This document shows, one piece after another, positions 7,208-12,046 of a stretch of DNA of 12,046 nt (position 1 is the stretch's first letter; the number at the start of each line of letters is the position of its first letter). This DNA is from JBBIOU01 sp037443205. GTDB taxonomy: Bacteria; Bacteroidota; Bacteroidia; Flavobacteriales_D; UBA2798. The stretch lies in assembly GCA_037443205.1 (NCBI GenBank), contig JBBIOU010000046.1, forward strand, positions 1 to 12,046, written 5' to 3'. The position numbers were made by a program, and so were the translations under genes. The notes below the pieces were generated by a model, which worked only from the letters and a program-made list of their open reading frames with translations, was not told where the DNA came from and made no database searches.

Positions 7208-7301
7208 ACGCAATACATCGTACATATATATAGATGTCAATTGATTGAAAATAAATTGATTGAAAAAGCCGATATCTTGTACGGGTTCAATGGGCAAGAG
7301 A
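7193..7301 (+). repeat. 109-bp perfect direct repeat, second copy (spacer plus Rhs start)
   Basis: Identical to 4453-4561. It covers the right half of the spacer and the first codons of module 4 through YGFNGQE. After base 7301 the core changes from the module 3 subtype to the module 1 subtype. Confidence 0.92.
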
Positions 7302-8188
7302 AAGATGATGGGGTGAAAGGGGAAGGGAATAGTTATGATTTTGGTGAAAGGATGTATGATAATAGGTTAGGTAGGTGGTTAAGTGTAGACCCATTAGCAA
7401 GGAAATACTCTGAATTTAGTCCTTATTGCTTTGTAGCGAATAATCCAATTAACTTAATGGATTTAAACGGAAGGGACATTGTTCCAACGATACTTTACCA
7501 TTACGAAGCAAATTCTTCCTACGGTATTCCCTATTGGCCTTCACAATCAAGCCACATGGGCATGACTGTTCCGAGCTATGGATATCAAACGAATGATAAT
7601 GGCACAATCGACATCACAATTAATTTTAATATCTATTTGAGTCCCATACTTGACAATTCACATCCGGGTAATTCTTTATTTTTGGATCGGAACCACCCAA
7701 ATCTACATATGCATATTAGGCTACATGAATCTGCACACATTCAACAGAAAGTACTTTTGGCTCAAACTGCTGTTTTAAATGGTTCGTATAATGGTAAAAT
7801 TTATACAGGCACAGCAAATGATATAATGAATCAAGCCTATACTGATTTTCAAAAGGAATATGCGGCTAATAATGGATTAAGTGAGAATATGGATGATTGG
7901 ACTTTTGACCAGCAACGAGAATTTAATAAAACATACTATGCCAATGATGTAGGAACTGCTCCAATGCAACTAATGTTTGGTTTAGTCGTAAAAAGTCTAA
8001 AAAATGCAGAGAATGCAATGTATCAGGGTACTGATCCGGTTACAGGAGCTCCGAATCAAGAACAAGATGCAAATAATAGAGCGAACGCGGTATTAAAGGT
8101 AATCGGTGGTGAAAATGCTGTGCCAATGGGGAGACTAAATTATTTTACTGAAGAGGAGGTTTGCGGTGAAGAATGTTGTGAAGAATAA
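7241..8188 (+). CDS. Rhs core stub with zincin-like metalloprotease toxin (module 4)
   Basis: As in module 3, the frame follows an in-frame TGA (7193-7195) and offers only TTG starts, here 7241 (315 aa). Residues 14-77 are the classic core (YGFNGQEKDDG, MYDNRLGRWLSVDPLARKY, VANNPINLMDLNG). The toxin part (78-315) contains HIRLHESAHIQQK (158-170), in which His162-Glu163-x-x-His166 is the HExxH zinc site; Glu163 would be the catalytic base. A helix with KEYAAN (205-210) could give a gluzincin-type third ligand, Glu206. This predicts a secreted zinc protease acting on a protein in the target cell. The C terminus ends in a short Cys/Glu-rich tail (CGEECCEE). The substrate is unknown, and expression is uncertain for lack of an ATG. 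Confidence 0.7.
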   Translation: MIENKLIEKADILYGFNGQEKDDGVKGEGNSYDFGERMYDNRLGRWLSVDPLARKYSEFSPYCFVANNPINLMDLNGRDIVPTILYHYEANSSYGIPYWPSQSSHMGMTVPSYGYQTNDNGTIDITINFNIYLSPILDNSHPGNSLFLDRNHPNLHMHIRLHESAHIQQKVLLAQTAVLNGSYNGKIYTGTANDIMNQAYTDFQKEYAANNGLSENMDDWTFDQQREFNKTYYANDVGTAPMQLMFGLVVKSLKNAENAMYQGTDPVTGAPNQEQDANNRANAVLKVIGGENAVPMGRLNYFTEEEVCGEECCEE

Positions 8189-8203
8189 TATAAACGAATT
8201 TTT

Positions 8204-8659
8204 ATGAAACTACTTTGTACTTTGGTTTGTATCCTAATTGTATTAACCGCTTACTCTCAGAAATCGAAGGATAGCTTAAAGTATAAGCCAAACCCTGTTA
8301 CACTTACAATGGAAGACCTGACTAAGCGATTTATTCAGCCGTATATTGATTCTTTAAATAATTATACGGCAGGAGACTTTCTACCCAAATTTCTTTTAGA
8401 ACCAAGTTTTGATGCGGATCACTTTGCTTATTGGCCGGCTAATCATAGACCCATAAGTTTTAGATATCTCATTTTTAGTAAGGTTACTAATCTTAGCATT
8501 CTAAAAGAAATATTAGTATCACAGGAAGGTAAACTGAAAGAAAAACTCGAAGGATACAAGAGTGAGTACTTTGAAAAAATCCCGTTTCAGGAATTTTCAA
8601 ACTGTGAGTTGGCTTCATATAGGTTTGATCAGCTTACTAATGAGAAATATTATAAATAA
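8204..8659 (+). CDS. Putative exported immunity protein of module 4
   Basis: This 151-aa protein begins at an ATG 15 bp after the module 4 stop. Residues 1-18 are a signal peptide (MKLLCTLVCILIVLTAYS followed by Q). The mature part has an aromatic-rich middle (FDADHFAYWPANHRPISFRY, 69-88) and a helical, Lys/Glu-rich C-terminal half (about 95-130). I see no known family. By position it should neutralise the metalloprotease-like toxin, perhaps as a periplasmic inhibitor. It is the last gene of the array and converges on argS. Confidence 0.6.
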   Translation: MKLLCTLVCILIVLTAYSQKSKDSLKYKPNPVTLTMEDLTKRFIQPYIDSLNNYTAGDFLPKFLLEPSFDADHFAYWPANHRPISFRYLIFSKVTNLSILKEILVSQEGKLKEKLEGYKSEYFEKIPFQEFSNCELASYRFDQLTNEKYYK

Positions 8660-8701
8660 ATCAATTAGCATTGCTTGGTGTTTATTTTATTATTAATCCC
8701 A

Positions 8702-8725
8702 CATTACGCATTAGCATGCGTAATG
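8702..8725. terminator. Perfect 10-bp hairpin between convergent genes
   Basis: CATTACGCAT (8702-8711) and ATGCGTAATG (8716-8725) form a perfect stem with a 4-base loop between the end of the array and argS. No T tract follows on the + strand. It may be a bidirectional terminator or part of a dispersed intergenic repeat. It is followed by GC-rich arms GGCGGAT and ATCCCGCC that can also pair imperfectly, and by TCCGCCTCTGGAGG. Confidence 0.5.
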
Positions 8726-8791
8726 CTCGCCTGAGGGCGGATAACTCCAATCCCGCCCCTTTGCCAAAGCACTCAGTCCGCCTCTGGAGGA

Positions 8792-8814
8792 AAATTTGAA
8801 TTTATTTCAAATTT
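8792..8814. repeat. AT-rich inverted repeat downstream of argS
   Basis: AAATTTGAA (8792-8800) and TTCAAATTT (8806-8814) are perfect reverse complements with a 5-base loop. The stem has no GC-rich base, so its strength as a terminator is doubtful. The remainder of 8660-8920 shows no gene. Confidence 0.45.
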
Positions 8815-8920
8815 CTATTGCTGAATTTGGGTTAATTACTAAAATTTGGAAAATATTGTTAGAAAGTTTAGGTAAACATATATACGCAATATACGCGGAA
8901 AATATTATCGCTTTTGTAGG

Positions 8921-10693
8921 TTACATTTTTTCGGGTGCTTCTATACCCAATAAATTTAAACCGTGACTGATTACCCGGGCAGTAGCCATGCACAAAGCTA
9001 TGCGGGTGTCTTTTAGCTTGTTTTCGGTTTCTTTTAATATAGGTATAGCCTGATAAAAATGATTAAACGTTTTTACCAATTCGTAAAGGTAATTAGCTAA
9101 CAGGGCAGGGCTGTATTGTTTGGCGGCTTCGTGCAAAACAGATTTATATTCGCTGATAGATTTTATTATTTCTATTTCTTCAGGCACAAGATTTAAGGTG
9201 GTGTCTATTGATATTTGTAAATAATTTGCTTTGCGCAACAATGATTTGATACGTGCGTGTGTATATTGTATAAAAGGACCTGTGTTTCCTTGTAAATCAA
9301 TAGATTCTTCCGGATTAAACAGCATGCGTTTTTTGGGGTCAACTTTTAAAATATAATATTTTAGTGCGCCTAATCCGATGCAAGCATATAATTTTTCTCT
9401 TTCAGCAGGATGTATCTCATCTGCTTTGCCCAGTTCCATGGTTTTTTTTTCGGCTTCTGCAATCATTTCGTCTATTAAATCATCTGCATCAACCACGGTT
9501 CCTTCGCGCGATTTCATTTTTCCGGTAGGGAGGTCAATCATTCCATACGAAAGGTGATAACACTCCTGCGCCCAATTATATCCCAGTTTTTTTAGTATGG
9601 TAAATAACACTTTAAAATGATAATCTTGTTCATTGCCTACCGTATATATCATTCCATTTACATTCGGATAATCTTTGTATCTTAAAATAGCTGTACCTAT
9701 ATCCTGGGTAATGTAAACAGAGGTTCCGTCAGCGCGCAGCAATAGTTTTTCATCCAAACCATCTTTGCTTAAATCAATCCATACCGAGCCATCACTTTTT
9801 TTATAAAAAACACCTTTTTGTAAACCTTCTTCTACAACTTGTTTGCCTAATAGGTAAGTATCACTTTCGTAGTATAATTTATCAAAATCAACGTTTAATT
9901 TTTTGTAGGTTTCATTAAAACCATCATATACCCATTGGTTCATGGTTTTCCATAAATCTATGGTTGGGAGGTCGTTGTTTTCCCATTTACGCAGCATTTG
10001 CTGTGCTTCCAAAATAGCCGGTGCATTTTTTTCGGCTTCTTCTTTACTCATTCCTTGTTGCACCAATTCATCAATTTGTGTTTTATACAATTTGTCAAAT
10101 GCCACATAATATTTACCCACTAATTTATCGCCTTTCATTGCAGCCAAAGCAGGTGTTTCGGTGCCACCCGCCTTTTGCCAGGCAAGCATGCTTTTACAAA
10201 TATGTATGCCGCGGTCGTTTATTATTTGTGTTTTAATAACGGTGTGTCCGGTGGCTTTTAATAATTCGCTTACCGAATAACCTAAAAATATATTACGTAA
10301 ATGCCCCAGGTGCAAAGGTTTGTTGGTATTTGGCGAAGAATATTCAACCAGATAAGTTTTGCCTGTAGAAGTAAACTTCAGGTAATCGGGTTGAAGGCAA
10401 TTTTGTAATTGGATTAGCCAATAACCATCTGTATAGCTTATATTTAAAAAACCTTTTACCACATTATACCGGGCCAAAATATTTAAGTTTTTGCTCAGGT
10501 ATGACCCTATATCTTCGGCAGTTGTTTCGGCAGATTTACCTGAAATTTTTAAGAACGGAAATACAACCAGTGTAACGTCACCATCAAACTCTTTTTTAGT
10601 TTTTTGCAGTTGTATCAGGTTATCCGGAATATCTTGTTTGTATAAATCTTTGATTGCTGATTTTATTGTATCAATTAATAAGTTATTCATCAT
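8921..10693 (-). CDS. argS: Arginyl-tRNA synthetase
   Basis: This class I aminoacyl-tRNA synthetase of 590 aa, a normal length, charges tRNA-Arg in the cytoplasm. The ATP-binding HIGH motif appears as HLGH (128-131) within NTNKPLHLGHLRN, and the KMSKS loop as KMKSREG (392-398). The N-terminal ~100 residues match the ArgS-specific additional domain that contacts the tRNA, and the C-terminal part from about 465 (GPFIQYTHARIKSLLRKA) is the DALR anticodon-binding domain. Its ATG overlaps the arginase stop codon by 4 bp (ATGA), so the two genes are probably one transcript with coupled translation. A second ATG follows immediately and could also be used. The gene is intact. Confidence 0.97.
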   Translation of the reverse strand: MMNNLLIDTIKSAIKDLYKQDIPDNLIQLQKTKKEFDGDVTLVVFPFLKISGKSAETTAEDIGSYLSKNLNILARYNVVKGFLNISYTDGYWLIQLQNCLQPDYLKFTSTGKTYLVEYSSPNTNKPLHLGHLRNIFLGYSVSELLKATGHTVIKTQIINDRGIHICKSMLAWQKAGGTETPALAAMKGDKLVGKYYVAFDKLYKTQIDELVQQGMSKEEAEKNAPAILEAQQMLRKWENNDLPTIDLWKTMNQWVYDGFNETYKKLNVDFDKLYYESDTYLLGKQVVEEGLQKGVFYKKSDGSVWIDLSKDGLDEKLLLRADGTSVYITQDIGTAILRYKDYPNVNGMIYTVGNEQDYHFKVLFTILKKLGYNWAQECYHLSYGMIDLPTGKMKSREGTVVDADDLIDEMIAEAEKKTMELGKADEIHPAEREKLYACIGLGALKYYILKVDPKKRMLFNPEESIDLQGNTGPFIQYTHARIKSLLRKANYLQISIDTTLNLVPEEIEIIKSISEYKSVLHEAAKQYSPALLANYLYELVKTFNHFYQAIPILKETENKLKDTRIALCMATARVISHGLNLLGIEAPEKM

Positions 10694-11643
10694 TTCTTTT
10701 TGCTTATTATGGTTGCAACATCGTTAATTATATCAAAAGCTGTTTCGGCCATGGTATTACATTTGTTGTCCAGACAGGGATTTACTTCTACTATTTCAAA
10801 GCACACTGTTTTATCATTATTTACCAGATAATTGATTAAGGAATGCGCTTCATTAACCATTAATCCATGTTCGGCCGGAGTTCCTGTGCCTAATGAAACC
10901 GAGTGGTCTAAGCTGTCAACATCAAACGAAATATATAAGTAATCTACGCGGTTAAGGTAATTCAAGGTGTTTTTTGCAATTTGCTCCGGTCCAAATTGGC
11001 GTACTTCGTCAGTAGTAAAATTTTTAATTTTCAGGGTGTTAATCAGGTGTTCTTCGGCCGGTTCAGTACTTCTAACCGATATAAATACTAAATCTGCGGC
11101 ATCTATTTTAGGGCAAATGCCTCCGGTGTTTTTTAAGGCTTCCCAACCCTCTTTGGTTTCGTTTACTATATTATTTATTTTACATTCCGGGTTATCTATA
11201 GCCAGCGCTGTGGCCAAGGGCATACCATGCAAATTACCCGAAGGGGTGGTATAGGGCGAGTGTAAATCGGCATGGGCATCTATCCAAACAACCCCTAATC
11301 TTTTGTCGGGAAAAGCTTTTTTAATTCCCGCAATCGTAGCACCAGCAGTTGAATGATCGCCTGCCAAAACCAGAGGAAATGAACCCTCTTTTATAACCTT
11401 ATACACTTCTTCGCAGGTTCTGTTGTAGATGCGGGTTAAAGCAGTAATGTATTTGGCAAAGGGAGTTGTAACGGGTGTATAAAGCAGGTGATTTTCGGTG
11501 GGTACTATCCGGTAAGGATATTTTGACAGCAAAGGATTATTCTTATTAAAACCTGCCGTTCTGATGGCTGCCGGCCCTAAACTCGCTCCTCTGGTACCGG
11601 CACACAATTCTGAATTAACTTCAATAAAATTTAACATACGCAT
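10690..11643 (-). CDS. Arginase (ureohydrolase family)
   Basis: This 317-aa enzyme should hydrolyse arginine to ornithine and urea with a two-Mn centre. The expected ligands are His97 in AGDHS, Asp122, His124 and Asp126 in IDAHADLH, and Asp241 and Asp243 in SFDVDSLDH. SGNLHG (135-140), which in arginases holds the amino acid end of the substrate, and EIVEVNP (283-289) favour arginase over agmatinase or formimidoylglutamase. The ATG at 11643 is followed two codons later by another ATG. It lies upstream of argS in one operon and divergent from an arginine decarboxylase, so two fates of arginine, ornithine and agmatine, are encoded side by side. Agmatinase activity cannot be excluded by reading alone. 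Confidence 0.9.
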   Translation of the reverse strand: MRMLNFIEVNSELCAGTRGASLGPAAIRTAGFNKNNPLLSKYPYRIVPTENHLLYTPVTTPFAKYITALTRIYNRTCEEVYKVIKEGSFPLVLAGDHSTAGATIAGIKKAFPDKRLGVVWIDAHADLHSPYTTPSGNLHGMPLATALAIDNPECKINNIVNETKEGWEALKNTGGICPKIDAADLVFISVRSTEPAEEHLINTLKIKNFTTDEVRQFGPEQIAKNTLNYLNRVDYLYISFDVDSLDHSVSLGTGTPAEHGLMVNEAHSLINYLVNNDKTVCFEIVEVNPCLDNKCNTMAETAFDIINDVATIISKKK

Positions 11644-11675
11644 AATGTTTTAATATTTACTTTTGAGCTCAATTT

Positions 11676-11698
11676 TCAAAGTAAGTAACTTACTTTGA
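11676..11698. promoter_or_regulatory. Perfect inverted repeat, candidate operator between divergent arginine genes
   Basis: An 11-bp arm TCAAAGTAAGT (11676-11686) and its exact reverse complement (11688-11698) flank a single A. It lies 32 bp upstream of the arginase ATG and 42 bp upstream of the decarboxylase ATG. Both strands contain TACTTTG, one base short of the -7 consensus TAnnTTTG, so a bound dimeric repressor would block polymerase. No regulator gene is visible in the window. Confidence 0.55.
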
Positions 11699-11740
11699 TT
11701 AAAATGAAGCCATGTAATTAACTTAAAATAATAATTTTAA

Positions 11741-12046
11741 ATGGTTACTACTTATCACGACCTTATACGCCAAACATTCGATTTTCCTACCGAAGAGTTT
11801 ACTGTAAACGAAGGCGAACTATACTTTAACGGTATCCCCTTGATGGATATTATTAAACAATATGGTACGCCTATTAAACTCACTTATTTGCCCAAAATTG
11901 CCGAGCAAATACAAAAGGCTAAGAAAATGTTTAATGTAGCAATGGCTAAGGCCGATTACAACGGCAAATATACATATTGTTATTGTACCAAAAGTTCACA
12001 TTTTTCGTTTGTGCTCGAAGAAGTAATTAAAAATGATGCGCATATA
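11741..12046 (+). CDS. speA: Arginine decarboxylase, N-terminal part (cut by window end)
   Basis: The first 102 codons are present. The text reads like the N terminus of a PLP-dependent alanine-racemase-fold decarboxylase: NGIPLMDIIKQYGTPIKLTY (30-49) precedes the barrel, and YTYCYCTKSSHFSFVLEEV (77-95) holds the probable PLP-binding Lys84, equivalent to the Lys in the usual YAVKAN strand. Bacteroidota have biosynthetic arginine decarboxylases with this sequence style; the enzyme makes agmatine, the first step toward polyamines. The ATG has only A/T-rich sequence before it and no Shine-Dalgarno, as usual in this phylum. Placement opposite arginase supports the call. The symbol is used by function; the group differs from the E. 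coli enzyme. The C-terminal part lies outside the window. Confidence 0.8.
   Translation, partial: MVTTYHDLIRQTFDFPTEEFTVNEGELYFNGIPLMDIIKQYGTPIKLTYLPKIAEQIQKAKKMFNVAMAKADYNGKYTYCYCTKSSHFSFVLEEVIKNDAHI

Noticed and set aside
1693..7301. Repeats as a CRISPR array or insertion-sequence ends
   Set aside because: They are long direct repeats over 2.5 kb apart, include coding ends, and there is no transposase, terminal inverted repeat or short regular spacing.
8165..8185. CGEECCEE tail of module 4 as a metallothionein-like or lipidated end
   Set aside because: Too short and isolated; no repeated Cys pattern or export logic supports a separate function.
10021..11254. Several + strand open frames (10021-10236, 10491-10727, 10654-10839, 10967-11254)
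   Set aside because: They are antisense shadows of argS and arginase, which are both intact and well supported.

Overview
The window looks like a chromosomal segment of a Bacteroidota (Bacteroidetes) bacterium. The DNA is AT-rich, the Rhs core fragments have the form typical of that phylum (YGFNGQEKDDE, DPRLGR, LDP/VDP, ANNPI), short TAnnTTTG-like promoter boxes are present, and the arginine genes are typical of the group.

Bases 236-8659 form an accessory island: a tandem array of four orphan Rhs C-terminal toxin modules, all on the + strand. Each module is a short stub of the Rhs repeat-associated core, then a different toxin domain, then one or two immunity-like genes. In order: (1) unknown toxin plus an exported 165-aa partner; (2) polymorphic toxin type 44-like plus a small lipoprotein; (3) a Cys/His, NlpC/papain-like candidate plus an exported leucine-rich-repeat protein and a second exported protein; (4) a zinc-metalloprotease-like toxin with an HESAH motif plus an exported 151-aa partner. 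No full-length rhs gene lies in the window. Modules 2-4 have no ATG; each is open only from about the YGFNGQE motif, so they look like displaced C-terminal tips that may be silent donors. Module 1 has its own ATG and a possible promoter. An Mrr-family restriction endonuclease sits antisense between modules 2 and 3.

Long near-identical direct repeats link the modules: a 188-bp repeat covering an immunity-gene 3' end plus spacer, and a 109-bp repeat covering spacer plus Rhs start. They overlap by exactly 15 bp in the spacer before module 4, which therefore reads as a recombinant of the other two spacers. An isolated copy of the immunity-gene tail after module 1 differs from the intact gene only at synonymous sites. 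Together these show how the array probably grew and exchanged modules.

Bases 8660-8920 are a convergent intergenic region rich in inverted repeats. From 8921 the sequence is housekeeping: argS (arginyl-tRNA synthetase) and an arginase gene overlapping by 4 bp on the - strand, then, divergently, the first 102 codons of an arginine decarboxylase. A perfect 11-bp inverted repeat lies between the divergent genes and is a candidate operator for this arginine/polyamine cluster.
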